From Myxococcales bacterium (GTDB lineage: Bacteria; Myxococcota_A; Polyangia; Nannocystales; Nannocystaceae): a stretch of 64,000 nucleotides of DNA. Location: the NCBI GenBank assembly GCA_020633335.1, contig JACKDU010000014.1, positions 1 through 64,000 of the forward strand, given 5' to 3'. Made by a program: the position numbers and the translations under genes. Positions 24,747-34,652 of the stretch are shown piece after piece. How positions within the stretch are numbered: the stretch's first letter is position 1; every line of letters begins with the position of its first letter. The notes below the pieces were generated by a model. That model was not told the origin of the DNA, searched no databases, and saw only the letters and a list, made by a program, of their open reading frames with translations.

Positions 24747-25937
24747 ATGTCGATCAAGCGGAGCCCGGTGCGTGACGACCTCGACGCGGTCGTCGACTTC
24801 TTCCCGCCCGAGGGGATGCCGGAGATCATCTACGGGATCGCCAAGCGGACCTACGCGATCGTCGGCGGCCGCTGCGAGCGCGCGCCGGTGCAGGCGCTCG
24901 CCCATGACATCCGCGATCCCGCGTCAGGCCCCCGTTGGGCGCCGGGGAGCGACTTTTGGCCGACCAAGTTTCGGACCGACGTCGCCGTCCGCGGCGCGGC
25001 CCAGCGGGCCGACGGTCGGCCGACGCGCTCGCTCCTGGTGCGGGCGGTGGTCGGCGATCGGGCGCGCTCGATCCGGGTCTTCGGCGATCGCCGGGTGGAG
25101 TGGCTGGCCCCCGGCGAGCTCCGCTTCGCCGACCCCGAGCCCTTCACGGCGATGCCGATGACCTGGGATCAGGCCTACGGCGGCTGGGATCCCCGGGTCC
25201 CGGTGCCGCCGGCGACGACGATCGGCGAGCTCGCGCGCCTCGAGGGCGATCACCCGGGCGTCTACCCCCGCAACCCCTACGGCCGCGGCTACGTCGTCGT
25301 CGATGAGCCCTGCGAGGGGATCGTCCTCCCCAACCTCGAGGACCCGCTGCGGCCGCTGACGCCCGAGACGCTGGTGGTCGGCGATCCGCGGGCCTGGCAT
25401 CGCCAGCCGCTGCCGGCCTGCCTCGAGTTCACGGCCGCGAACTTCTTCCACCGCCTCTGCTGGCTCGGCGCCGAGGCGTGGCACCACCCGCCGGCCGGGA
25501 CCCGCCTCGAGGAGGTCGCGCTCGGGCTCCTGCCCCCCGACTTCGAGGCGCTCGCCGGCCGCGTCTGGGACGACCCCGAGGTGATGCAGGAGGGCGCCTA
25601 CGGGATGACCTTCGATCCCCTCGGGGCCGGCACGCCGATCGCGGTCGAGGGGATGAGCCCGGGGATCGACCGCCTCGAGTTCGCGCTCCCCGAGCCGCCG
25701 CGGATCGAGCTCCTCCTCGATGGAGCTGTCCATTCGGTCAGGCCGCAGCTGACCAACGTGCTGGTCGAGCCCGGCGAGCGCCGGGTCTCGCTCACCCACG
25801 TCGTCCGGATGGCCTGCGGCCGCCGCTTCGTCCCGGGGATCCACGCCGGGATCCCGCTGGCGCTGCGGGTCGACGGCGCGCGGATCGACTACCTCTGCCC
25901 GCCGACGCTGCGCGAGCGCCGGCTGGCGGGGGGGTGA
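24747..25937 (+). CDS. DUF2169 protein, probable T6SS adaptor/chaperone (second)
   Basis: 396 aa, longer and diverged from the first copy but with the same landmarks: IIYGIAKRTYAIVGG, FWPTKFRTDVAVRGAA, ARSIRVFGDRRVEW, MPMTWDQAYGGWD, NPYGRGYVV and VLPNLEDPLRPLTP. The start is ATG 24747, 8 nt after the PAAR-like gene; the frame is open further upstream but that is only read-through over the previous gene. It ends the T6SS run. Two different DUF2169 proteins around one PAAR-like protein suggests a chaperone/co-chaperone pair or a gene-specific division of labour. Confidence 0.82.
   Translation: MSIKRSPVRDDLDAVVDFFPPEGMPEIIYGIAKRTYAIVGGRCERAPVQALAHDIRDPASGPRWAPGSDFWPTKFRTDVAVRGAAQRADGRPTRSLLVRAVVGDRARSIRVFGDRRVEWLAPGELRFADPEPFTAMPMTWDQAYGGWDPRVPVPPATTIGELARLEGDHPGVYPRNPYGRGYVVVDEPCEGIVLPNLEDPLRPLTPETLVVGDPRAWHRQPLPACLEFTAANFFHRLCWLGAEAWHHPPAGTRLEEVALGLLPPDFEALAGRVWDDPEVMQEGAYGMTFDPLGAGTPIAVEGMSPGIDRLEFALPEPPRIELLLDGAVHSVRPQLTNVLVEPGERRVSLTHVVRMACGRRFVPGIHAGIPLALRVDGARIDYLCPPTLRERRLAGG
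25726..25741 (+). repeat. 16-nt palindrome site 9 (in second DUF2169 gene)
   Basis: CTGTCC ATTC GGTCAG. Confidence 0.6.
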
Positions 25938-25994
25938 GTCTGACGACGCTCGTCGCGGGACGACGGCGCGAGATGCGCTTGGTGCGCTCGGATG

Positions 25995-26025
25995 ACGCCC
26001 CATAGAGCGCCATCCTTCGGGGCGT
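25995..26025 (+). terminator. Possible terminator after the T6SS run
   Basis: ACGCCCC at 25995-26001 pairs with GGGGCGT at 26019-26025, and a TTTTT run follows at 26033. The 17-nt loop and the 7-nt gap to the T-run make it imperfect. The following 100 bp are AT-richer and hold another stem at 26061-26082. Confidence 0.4.
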
Positions 26026-26128
26026 GAATGTGTTTTTCGAGGAACGTGACGATATCGAAGCGTTTTTCGGCCTGCGAAAACGTTTCTTGGAGAGCGTGGA
26101 TTGCGCGTGGGGCGCGAGCTCGAGGCGC

Positions 26129-27502
26129 TCAGGATGGGGGGTCGACCTCGAGGAGCTCGACCGGCCCGATGCCGCGGTCGGCGAGCTGGCGCTGGATCGC
26201 CTCGGGATCGCCGACGATGACGATCTGATACGCGTAGCGATCGGCGAGCGCGTCGGCGACCTTCGTGATCGGCCGGAGCTCAGCCTGGGCGAGCGGGTGC
26301 TCCGCGCGCTCATCGAAGCCCTGGTGGTGCCAATAGCGACGGGCGAGGCGCGTGACCGCGTCACCGTCGTCGGCGTAGCTGGCCATCGCCGCCAGGCGTC
26401 GGCGCCTGAGGTAGCCGGAGCTGTGGAACTTGGCCCGACGGAGACCTCGCAGCGTGTCGACGACGAGCGCGAGGGCCTCGCCGACCCGGGCCTCGTCGAC
26501 CGCGGTCTGGATCGTCACGAGCGGGCAGGCATGACCGCTGCGGAGGCGAGCGTCGACCCCGTAGGTGAGCCCGAGCTCGTCGCGGAGCCTGGAGTGGAGG
26601 ACGTTGCCGATGAAGTGAGCCTGGAGCTCCTGGCCGAGGGCTACGCTCGAGCTGGCCGGGGCGCCGACCTGCCCGAGGAGGATCGTCGCCTGGGCGAGCC
26701 CGCGGCGGGGGATCACGCGGATGGCGGTCGGCCTTATCGCGGGCGGCGGCGCGCTCGGCGGGGCCACGTCGGGCGGAGTGCTCCACTCGCCGAAGGCCCG
26801 CTCGGCCGCGGCCGCGGCCCTCGCCGGGTCGATCGCGCCGCTGACGATCAGCGCGGCCCGCTCGGGTCGGAGGAGGCGCTGGCCCGCGCTCGTCAGGGTC
26901 TCGGGCGTCCAGGCGTCGATCTCCGCGCGCGTCGGCGCGTCGCGCTCGCAGAATGCTCCTGTCCCAAAGACCACTCTTCGCAGGCCCTCCTCGGCGACCA
27001 CGGCCGGCGAGCGCGAGGTCCAGGCCTGGTCGCCGCGGGCGAGGAGCGCGATCGACTCGACGGTCGCCGGCGAGGCGAGGTCGGCCTGGACGATCGTCGC
27101 CAGCGCCTCGATCGCCGCCTCCGCGTCCTCCGGGAGGACGGTGACGTGGAGGAGCCCGCCCTCGGCGCTCGCCAGGATCTCGAGATCGCCGCCGATGCGT
27201 TCGAAGGCCGCCTCGGTCGCCGGGCTCCGCCCGCGCCCCAGCGCGTCGAGGAGCGCGAAGCCGCCGCCGCCGGGGGCGTCTGCGAGGCCGCGGAGCGCGA
27301 GGCCGAGGGTCACCGAGCCCCCTTGAGTGGCGATCACCGCGGTCTGGAGGCCGTTCGCCAGGGTCGCGGTGGTGATCGTCGGGAAGGTCGCCGCGACCTC
27401 GACCTCGGGGAGAGCCGGGTGCGCGCGCCAGGCGTGGCTCGGTCCGCAGGCTGCGAGCGTGAGCGCGAGCGCGAGCGCTGCGCGGGGACCCCAGCGGCTC
27501 AC
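26129..27502 (-). CDS. M16-family peptidase-like protein lacking the metal site
   Basis: 457 aa lipoprotein (ALALALTLAACG lipobox). The fold is M16: TTATLANGLQTAVIATQGG, GEWSTPP, then HFIGNVLHSRLRDELGLTYG with the conserved RxxxGLxYxV region of the second half. The zinc motif HxxEH of active members is absent; the equivalent stretch reads LADAPGGGGFALLDALG. It should therefore be the non-catalytic partner of the active M16 protein encoded just upstream, like the alpha subunit of mitochondrial processing peptidase. The GTG start at 27502 overlaps the upstream stop by 4 nt. Confidence 0.85.
   Translation of the reverse strand: MSRWGPRAALALALTLAACGPSHAWRAHPALPEVEVAATFPTITTATLANGLQTAVIATQGGSVTLGLALRGLADAPGGGGFALLDALGRGRSPATEAAFERIGGDLEILASAEGGLLHVTVLPEDAEAAIEALATIVQADLASPATVESIALLARGDQAWTSRSPAVVAEEGLRRVVFGTGAFCERDAPTRAEIDAWTPETLTSAGQRLLRPERAALIVSGAIDPARAAAAAERAFGEWSTPPDVAPPSAPPPAIRPTAIRVIPRRGLAQATILLGQVGAPASSSVALGQELQAHFIGNVLHSRLRDELGLTYGVDARLRSGHACPLVTIQTAVDEARVGEALALVVDTLRGLRRAKFHSSGYLRRRRLAAMASYADDGDAVTRLARRYWHHQGFDERAEHPLAQAELRPITKVADALADRYAYQIVIVGDPEAIQRQLADRGIGPVELLEVDPPS
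26957..26972 (+). repeat. 16-nt palindrome site 10 (in M16-like gene)
   Basis: CTGTCC CAAA GACCAC. Confidence 0.5.
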
Positions 27503-28803
27503 GGTCGCCTCCCCTTCATCGGCTCCGCGACGATCACCAGCCGGCGCGCGCGGGTGAGGTGCTCGCGGACGGCCCGGGCGATGGCCGCGGGATCGACCGC
27601 GGCCCAGCGTCGCTCGACCGCCTGCTCCCAGCCGGCGTCGCGGCTGCCGGCGCGGTAGGCCGCGGCGAGGCGCGCCCGCGTGACCAGGTCGCCCTTCATC
27701 CTCCGGTGCTCGGCGATCTGCCGCGCTCGCGCGCCGCTCACCTCGGCCTCGCGGAGCTCGCCGGCCGCGACCGCCTCGAGGAGGCGATCGATCGCCGCCA
27801 CCAGCTCGTCCGCGCTCGCGCCCGGGCGACCGCTCGCCCCGAGGACGAAGTGGGCGCAGGCGCGCGAGCTCTGCTGAGCGACCACGAAGGTGGCGAGCTC
27901 GCCGGGGGCGAGGCGGCGCGCGGCCCCGCGCTCGAGCGCCTGGGCGAGGACGTCGAGGGCCGCGTCGCCGGCGTCGCCGAAGGCCGGCGAGGGCCAGGCG
28001 ATCGCCACCAGCGGCGCGTCGTCGAGGCCGCGCTCGGCGACGAGGCGGCGCTCGCCGGCGGCGATCTGCGTGAAGGTCGGTCGCGCCGGTCGCTTCACGT
28101 CGGCCGCCGCGAGGCCGCCGAAGTAGCGCTCGACCAGCGCCTCGGCGGTCGGCGGGAGGTCGCCGACGATCGTCAGGATCGCGTTGTCCGGGCGGTACCA
28201 GGCGGCGAGGAAGGCGTCGACCTCGGCGATCGTCACCGCGTCGATCGACGCCTGCGGGCCGATCACCCCGTCGCTGCAGGGGTGTCCGGCGGGGTAGAGC
28301 TCGGCCTGCGCGCGGTGGAAGATCGCGGTGATCGGCTCGTCGTCGATCCGCTCGCGGCGCTCGTTGACGACGATCTCCTTGACCACGCCGAGGGTCGCGG
28401 CCCCGTGCTGGCCGCGGACGAAGGCCATCCGCTCCGACTCGACCCAGAGGATCGCCTCGAGCGCGTCGGTCGGCCCGGCCGCGTAGTACTCGGTGGCGTC
28501 GTAGCTCGTCGTCGCGTTGGCGTGGACGGACGACCGGCCGTGCGCAAATCGCTGCTCCTCCTTGTCCGCGTGGCGCGAGCCCTCGTGGGCGAGGTGCTCG
28601 ACGACGTGGGCGAGGCCGGCGCGCCCCGGCGGGTCGTCGGCCCGACCGGCCGCGTAGCGGACGTCGACCGCGATCATCGGCAGCCGGCGATCGGCGATCA
28701 GGACGACCTCGAGGCCGTTCTGGAGGTGGTAGGTGCGGACCGGCTCGGCCGGCGCGAGCGCGGCCGCGGCCGCCAGGAGCCCGGAGAGGAGCGGCGTGAG
28801 CAC
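27499..28803 (-). CDS. Zinc-dependent M16 family peptidase
   Basis: 434 aa with a cleavable signal (LLSGLLAAAAALAPAEP). HVVEH at residues 66-70 is the inverted zinc motif HxxEH, and downstream glutamates in VVKEIVVNERRE (residues about 141-152) supply the third ligand. The first-half fold LQNGLEVVLIADRRLPMIAV is typical. Probably periplasmic, degrading peptides together with the inactive partner encoded by the overlapping next gene. The stop/start overlap implies equal synthesis. It is the fourth gene of a minus-strand run that begins with a DUF4215 lipoprotein. Confidence 0.92.
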   Translation of the reverse strand: MLTPLLSGLLAAAAALAPAEPVRTYHLQNGLEVVLIADRRLPMIAVDVRYAAGRADDPPGRAGLAHVVEHLAHEGSRHADKEEQRFAHGRSSVHANATTSYDATEYYAAGPTDALEAILWVESERMAFVRGQHGAATLGVVKEIVVNERRERIDDEPITAIFHRAQAELYPAGHPCSDGVIGPQASIDAVTIAEVDAFLAAWYRPDNAILTIVGDLPPTAEALVERYFGGLAAADVKRPARPTFTQIAAGERRLVAERGLDDAPLVAIAWPSPAFGDAGDAALDVLAQALERGAARRLAPGELATFVVAQQSSRACAHFVLGASGRPGASADELVAAIDRLLEAVAAGELREAEVSGARARQIAEHRRMKGDLVTRARLAAAYRAGSRDAGWEQAVERRWAAVDPAAIARAVREHLTRARRLVIVAEPMKGRRP

Positions 28804-28818
28804 GTCGCGCGCCCCTCC

Positions 28819-30306
28819 CTAGAGCGCATCGAGGCGGTAGAAGGGCGCGTCGGTCGGCCCGTAGACGATCTCGGTCTGCTGGTAGTCGGCGACCTTGATC
28901 GGATTGAGCACGGGCGTCCAGGGCCCGTCCGCGCTCTCGCCGGCCGCCAGCGCGTAGGTCTTCGCCGGGTCGAGGAGGGTGGTCGTAATCGTCAGGGTGC
29001 CGTCGACCCACTCGACCGTGCTCGCCCCCCAGGGCCGCGCCAGCGGCTCGCCGATGAAGATCCCCTCGCCCGGCCAGCTCACCGACTTCCAGTAGGCCTC
29101 GATCACCGTGTTGCCGCGGAAGTAGAAGGGGAGGAGCACCTTGGTGTCGGGGAACTTCGCCGGGAAGTTGCAGGGCTCGACCACCGTCCCGTAGCTCGCG
29201 GTCGCGCCGGCCTGCAGCCACTTGATCGCGCTCATCTGCCCGCTCATCGGGATCTGCCCGCCGAACGAGGTGAGGTGATCGGCGACCGCCCCGGGGACGT
29301 AGGTGTTGGTGTCGATCTGGCCGACGCTGGCGAGGCCGGTGAAGTAGAAGAGGATCCCGTCGGTGTCGGCGATCACGTTCGAGCCCATGCCGCCCGAGTT
29401 GTCGACGTAGCTCAGGTTCAGCCCCTCGGGGTGATCGAAGGCGGCGATCGTCGTCAGGAAGTCGGGCCAGCGGACCGAGCGCGCCTGATCGGTGGTCCGG
29501 ACGAAGTAGCCGTCGCCGACCGGGAAGGTGTCGTCGCTGGCGACCCCGCGGTCGATGAGGGCGAACGCGTCCTCCTCGGAGACCGCGGCGATCGTCATCG
29601 CCGGCCGGATCCCGAGGTCGGAGTAGGGGAGCGCGACCTCGGAGCCGTAGAAGCCGGAGGGCGCGGTCGGGTTGCAGGGGGTCGCGCAGTACTTGGTGTC
29701 GAAGCCGAGCGCGAAGGCCGAGGTGATCGACATGCAGCCGACGCGGTAGGGGGTGGTCCAGGTCAGCGCGAGCGCCTGGACGGTGTCGGGGAGGGCGGCG
29801 TCGACCTCGGCCTTGAGCGGCGCGAAGAGCTCGGGGGTGAGGACGACGTCGGTCGGGAACGAGAGCTCCACCCGGTTCTCCGCCGGGATCTGCCGGGCCT
29901 CCATGTAGTAGTCGGCGATCGCCACGCTCAGCGGATCGTCGGTGTTGACGATCACCCCGAGCTCCTCGGCGACGAGGCCGGTCTTCGGCAGGAGCACCGT
30001 CGGTGGCCCGCCCATCATGCCGGTGTCGGTCTCGCCGCCGGTGTCGGTGGCCGTGCCGCTCCCGCTGCTCGCGCCCGTCGAGCTCGTCGACGTCGGCATG
30101 CCCGTGGTGCCGCTGGTCGCCCCGCCGCTGCTCGCGTCGGCGGTCGTGCTCGCGTCGCCGCTGGTCGAGGTCGACGAGGTGCTGGCGCTCGCGTCGGTGG
30201 TCGCGCTCGCGCCGGTGGTCGCACCGTCGGTCGCCGTGTCATCGCCGCCCGCGCAGGCGGTCAGGAGGGCGAGGAGCGGGGCGAGGCGGCGCAGGCGGGG
30301 CATCAT
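28819..30306 (-). CDS. TIGR03790-type lipoprotein
   Basis: 495 aa. Lipobox LLTACAGG is followed by an ~85-residue Thr/Ser/Ala/Gly linker, then the TIGR03790 domain: ELGVIVNTDDPLSVAIADYY, ARQIPAENRVELSFPT, ALALTWTTPYRVGC, LPYSDLGIRPAM and FDHPEGLNLSYVDNSGGMG. The family is conserved in myxobacteria and some other bacteria; its biochemical role is unknown. Two ATG codons open the gene (30306 and 30303). It lies 15 nt before the M16 gene and 41 nt after the aminotransferase, so it is probably in their operon. The C-terminal part (from GTLTITTTLLDPAKTY) looks like an additional beta domain. Confidence 0.78.
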   Translation of the reverse strand: MMPRLRRLAPLLALLTACAGGDDTATDGATTGASATTDASASTSSTSTSGDASTTADASSGGATSGTTGMPTSTSSTGASSGSGTATDTGGETDTGMMGGPPTVLLPKTGLVAEELGVIVNTDDPLSVAIADYYMEARQIPAENRVELSFPTDVVLTPELFAPLKAEVDAALPDTVQALALTWTTPYRVGCMSITSAFALGFDTKYCATPCNPTAPSGFYGSEVALPYSDLGIRPAMTIAAVSEEDAFALIDRGVASDDTFPVGDGYFVRTTDQARSVRWPDFLTTIAAFDHPEGLNLSYVDNSGGMGSNVIADTDGILFYFTGLASVGQIDTNTYVPGAVADHLTSFGGQIPMSGQMSAIKWLQAGATASYGTVVEPCNFPAKFPDTKVLLPFYFRGNTVIEAYWKSVSWPGEGIFIGEPLARPWGASTVEWVDGTLTITTTLLDPAKTYALAAGESADGPWTPVLNPIKVADYQQTEIVYGPTDAPFYRLDAL

Positions 30307-30347
30307 CGCCCCAGGATACCCGAGCGGGCGCCGCTTCGGCGGGCCTC

Positions 30348-31544
30348 TCAGCTCGCCGCGCGCGGCTCCTCGGCGAGGAGCTCGCGGAGCGCGGCGGCGA
30401 GGCGCTCGTACTCCGCGAGCTCGTTGTAGAGGAATGCGGAGATCCGGACGAGGCGGCTGGGGTGTCGAGGCCACGGGATGATCGGCACCTCGATCCGGAA
30501 GCGGTCGAAGAGCTCGCAGTGGAGGCGCTCGACGTAGAGCGGGGAGGTCGGCGGCGGGGCGACGCTCGGCGGGAGATCGAGGGCCGCGAGGGTGCCGATC
30601 ATCGACGCCGGGGCCGGGGCCGCGACCCCGAGCGCCTCCGCCAGGAGATCGCGGCCGGCGAGCACCAGCTCGCGGCAGCGCCTGCGGAGCTCGGGCCAGC
30701 CGCCGGGGACCATCGCCTCGAGGGCGTCGATCGCCGTCGCCACGCAGAGCCAGGGGGTCGGGTCGTCGGTGCCGGTCCACGCGAATTCGTCGTGGAGCGA
30801 GCGGCCGCCGTGGCGGAGCGAGTAGCCGTGGGAGATCACCGCGGGGTGGAGCGCCCGCTGGCGATCGCGGCGGATGTGGAGGAGGGCCGCGCCCTTGGGG
30901 GCGCAGACCCACTTGTGGAGGTTGCCGGTGTAGTAGGCCGCGCCGATCGCCGCGAGATCGAGGTCGAGCATCCCCGGCGCGTGGGCCCCGTCGACCAGGG
31001 TGTCGACCCCCCGCTCCGCCAGGGCGGCGACGATCTCGGCGATCGGCAGGACGATGCCGGTCGGGCTGGTGATGTGATCGATGAGCGCGAGCCGGGTGCC
31101 GGGCCGGAGGGCCGCGAGGATCGCCTCGGTCGCCTCCTCGGGCGCGCGGATCGGCCAGGGGATCGGCGCGACGTCGATCGCCGCGCCGCGCCGCTCGGCG
31201 ACGTACTCGAGCGCGTTGCGGCAGGCGTTGTAGGCGTGGTCGGTGGTCAGGAGGCGATCGCCGGGCTGAATGTCGAGGGAGCGGACGACCGCGTTGACCC
31301 CGCTGGTGGCGTTGCGGACCAGCACCAGGTCCTCCGGGTCGGCGCCGACGAAGGCGGCGATCCGGGCGCGGGCGGCCTCGATCCGCTCCGGCAGCGCGTG
31401 GACGAAGAAGCGGATCGGCTCGCGCTCGAGCTCCGCCCGGAGCGCGGCCTGGGCGTCGAGGACGACCCGCGGGCAGGCGCCGAAGGAGCCGTGGTTGAGG
31501 AAGGTGACCGTCGGGTCGAGGGTCCAGCGGGCGCGCAGGCTCAT
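30348..31544 (-). CDS. Class V aminotransferase (isopenicillin-N epimerase-like)
   Basis: 398 aa PLP enzyme of the class V fold. Motifs: FLNHGSFGACPRVVLDAQ, VLVRNATSGVNAVVRSL, LIDHITSPTGIVLP, the PLP-phosphate/ring residues in VDGAHAPGMLDLDL, and the Schiff-base lysine in YYTGNLHKWVCAPKG. These are closest in pattern to isopenicillin-N epimerase-like and sulfoxide-lyase-like enzymes; the substrate cannot be told from sequence. The start is ATG 31544. It sits between a DUF4215 lipoprotein (49 nt) and the TIGR03790 gene (41 nt) on the same strand. No signal peptide, so cytoplasmic, unlike its neighbours. Confidence 0.85.
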   Translation of the reverse strand: MSLRARWTLDPTVTFLNHGSFGACPRVVLDAQAALRAELEREPIRFFVHALPERIEAARARIAAFVGADPEDLVLVRNATSGVNAVVRSLDIQPGDRLLTTDHAYNACRNALEYVAERRGAAIDVAPIPWPIRAPEEATEAILAALRPGTRLALIDHITSPTGIVLPIAEIVAALAERGVDTLVDGAHAPGMLDLDLAAIGAAYYTGNLHKWVCAPKGAALLHIRRDRQRALHPAVISHGYSLRHGGRSLHDEFAWTGTDDPTPWLCVATAIDALEAMVPGGWPELRRRCRELVLAGRDLLAEALGVAAPAPASMIGTLAALDLPPSVAPPPTSPLYVERLHCELFDRFRIEVPIIPWPRHPSRLVRISAFLYNELAEYERLAAALRELLAEEPRAAS

Positions 31545-31593
31545 CGCCGCGAGTATCACCCGCGGACGCCCGCCCTGGCCATCGCCGGCCGCC

Positions 31594-32916
<1,323 letters not shown>

Positions 32917-33087
32917 GCGCCGAAGCGTAGCATGGTGGGGCCTGACGGCCCCCTGTCGCCGAGGGGTCGTTCGGGGGGTCTGCGTGCGGGGATTCACGCG
33001 ACCTGGCCATAGAGACAGCTACAAACGCCGGCCCCCGGGCGCGACCCTGCGCGCGGAGCCCCGCCGGGGCGCGCCTGCGCGCGGCCC

Positions 33088-33540
33088 TCAGCGGCCGCGG
33101 CTCGCCGCCCGGCGGGTCACCGCGTAGGCCCCCTGGGCGACGGCGATCGGCGCCTCGTCGGTCGAGCCCGAGTAGAGCTCCATCCGGACCACCGCGATCC
33201 GGGCGCCGAGGCGGAGGACCTTGGCGGCGCAGAGGAGATCCTCGAGGCGCCCGGCCTTGAGGTAGTCGACGCGGAAGTCGATCGTGCTCACCGGGTGGTC
33301 GAGCCCGCCGAGCGCGAGGAGGCAGGCGAGGCCGCCCGCGGTGTCGGCGACGGTCGCCGAGAGGCCGCCGTGGAGCGCCGGGCGCTCGGGATCGCCGACG
33401 AACTCCGGCCGCCAGGGGACCCGCACCAGGCACTCGCCGGGGGCGTGGCGCTCGACCCGGAAGCCGAGGAAGCGGTTGAAGGGGATCGAGCGCTCGAAGA
33501 ACTCGATCACCGCGGCGATCGCCTCGGGGTCGCCGCTCAT
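33088..33540 (-). CDS. PaaI/hotdog-fold thioesterase
   Basis: 150 aa hotdog-fold acyl-CoA thioesterase of the PaaI type. Motifs: IPFNRFLGFRVERHAPGE, then PALHGGLSATVADTAGGLA, in which HGG followed by D is the typical active-site arrangement, and STIDFRVDYLKAG. Expected to hydrolyse small acyl- or aryl-CoA thioesters in the cytoplasm. The ATG overlaps the hisC stop by 4 nt. Association with histidine genes is probably only transcriptional. A 19-nt sequence spanning this start is repeated at the hisC start. Confidence 0.85.
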   Translation of the reverse strand: MSGDPEAIAAVIEFFERSIPFNRFLGFRVERHAPGECLVRVPWRPEFVGDPERPALHGGLSATVADTAGGLACLLALGGLDHPVSTIDFRVDYLKAGRLEDLLCAAKVLRLGARIAVVRMELYSGSTDEAPIAVAQGAYAVTRRAASRGR

Positions 33541-34652
33541 CGCTCGCTCCAGATCGCCGGGTCGAGGTCGGCGAGCGCCGCCTCGAGGAGGTCGAGCTCG
33601 GCCGCGGTGCCGACGCTCACGCGCACGCAGCCGCTGAGGCCGGCGAGCCCGGAGACGTCCTTGATCAGGATCCCGCGGGCGGCCAGGGCCTCGCGGAGGC
33701 GGGGGGCGGCGGCCGGCGGATCGAGGCGGGCGAGGACGATGTTGGCCCGGGCCGGGAAGAGGCGGGCGCCGGGGAGGCGGCCGAGGATCGCCGCCAGGCG
33801 GTCGCGGTTGGCGATCGTCCGCTCGATCATCGCCGCCTGGACGTCGCCGTGGCGCTCGAGGATCGCCTCGGCGATCACCGCCGAGGGCTCGGGGATGTTG
33901 TAGGGCGGGCGCACCTGCTCGAGGGCGGCCGCGAGCGCCGGCGGGGCGACGCAGTAGCCGACCCGGATCGCCGCCAGGCCGACCTTCGAGAGGGTGCCCA
34001 TGTGGACGTAGTTGTCGGGGCGATCGGCCCGCCAGAGCGACTCGCCGGGGGCGTAGGCGATGTAGGCCTCGTCGATCACGAAGACCGTCGCCGGGTGCTC
34101 GGCGACCAGCTCCATGATCAGCCGGCGATCCCAGAGCGACGAGGTCGGGTTGTTGGGGCGGGCGAGGAAGACGAGCGCCGGCGCCCGCTCGCGGAGGGCG
34201 CGGCGCATCGCCGGCCCGTCGAGCTCGAGGTCCTGATCGAGCGGGACCTTGATGATCTGGAGGCCGATCGCGTGGGCGCTGAGCTCGTACATCACGAAGG
34301 TCGGCGAGGGCAGGAGGATCGCGCTCGGCCGCTCGCCGTCGCCGCTGAGGACCGCGAGGAGGAGGGCGATGATCTCGTCGCTGCCGTTGCCGAGGATCAC
34401 CTCCTCGGGCCGGCACCCGTGGCGCTCGGCGAGGCGCGCCCGCAGGCGGAGCGGCGTCCGATCGGGGTAGCGGCCGAGGTCGATCGCCGCGACCCGCTCG
34501 GCGATGTCGGCCATCACCTCGGCGGGCCAGGGCTCGGGGCACTCGTTGGCGTGGAGGCGCGCGAGCGCGTCGACGCTCGGGACGTGGTAGGCCTCGAGGT
34601 CGCGGAGCGAGGGTCGGAGGTGGCGGCGCCAGGCCGGCGCGTCGCCGCTCAT
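33537..34652 (-). CDS. hisC: Histidinol-phosphate aminotransferase HisC
   Basis: 371 aa, fold type I PLP enzyme that converts imidazole-acetol phosphate to L-histidinol phosphate. Motifs: LHANECPEPWPAEV, EEVILGNGSDEIIALLL, FLARPNNPTSSLWD, FVIDEAYIAYAPGES and the PLP lysine in GTLSKVGLAAIRVGY. The position directly after hisD, with start and stop overlapping as ATGA, supports HisC over other aromatic aminotransferases of the same family. The open frame extends upstream over hisD but that is antisense-free read-through in another frame. Confidence 0.93.
   Translation of the reverse strand: MSGDAPAWRRHLRPSLRDLEAYHVPSVDALARLHANECPEPWPAEVMADIAERVAAIDLGRYPDRTPLRLRARLAERHGCRPEEVILGNGSDEIIALLLAVLSGDGERPSAILLPSPTFVMYELSAHAIGLQIIKVPLDQDLELDGPAMRRALRERAPALVFLARPNNPTSSLWDRRLIMELVAEHPATVFVIDEAYIAYAPGESLWRADRPDNYVHMGTLSKVGLAAIRVGYCVAPPALAAALEQVRPPYNIPEPSAVIAEAILERHGDVQAAMIERTIANRDRLAAILGRLPGARLFPARANIVLARLDPPAAAPRLREALAARGILIKDVSGLAGLSGCVRVSVGTAAELDLLEAALADLDPAIWSER

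Noticed and set aside
26129..29221. One 1030-codon minus-strand gene
   Set aside because: Only the last 457 codons make sense; the upstream part is another frame of the active M16 and TIGR03790 genes.
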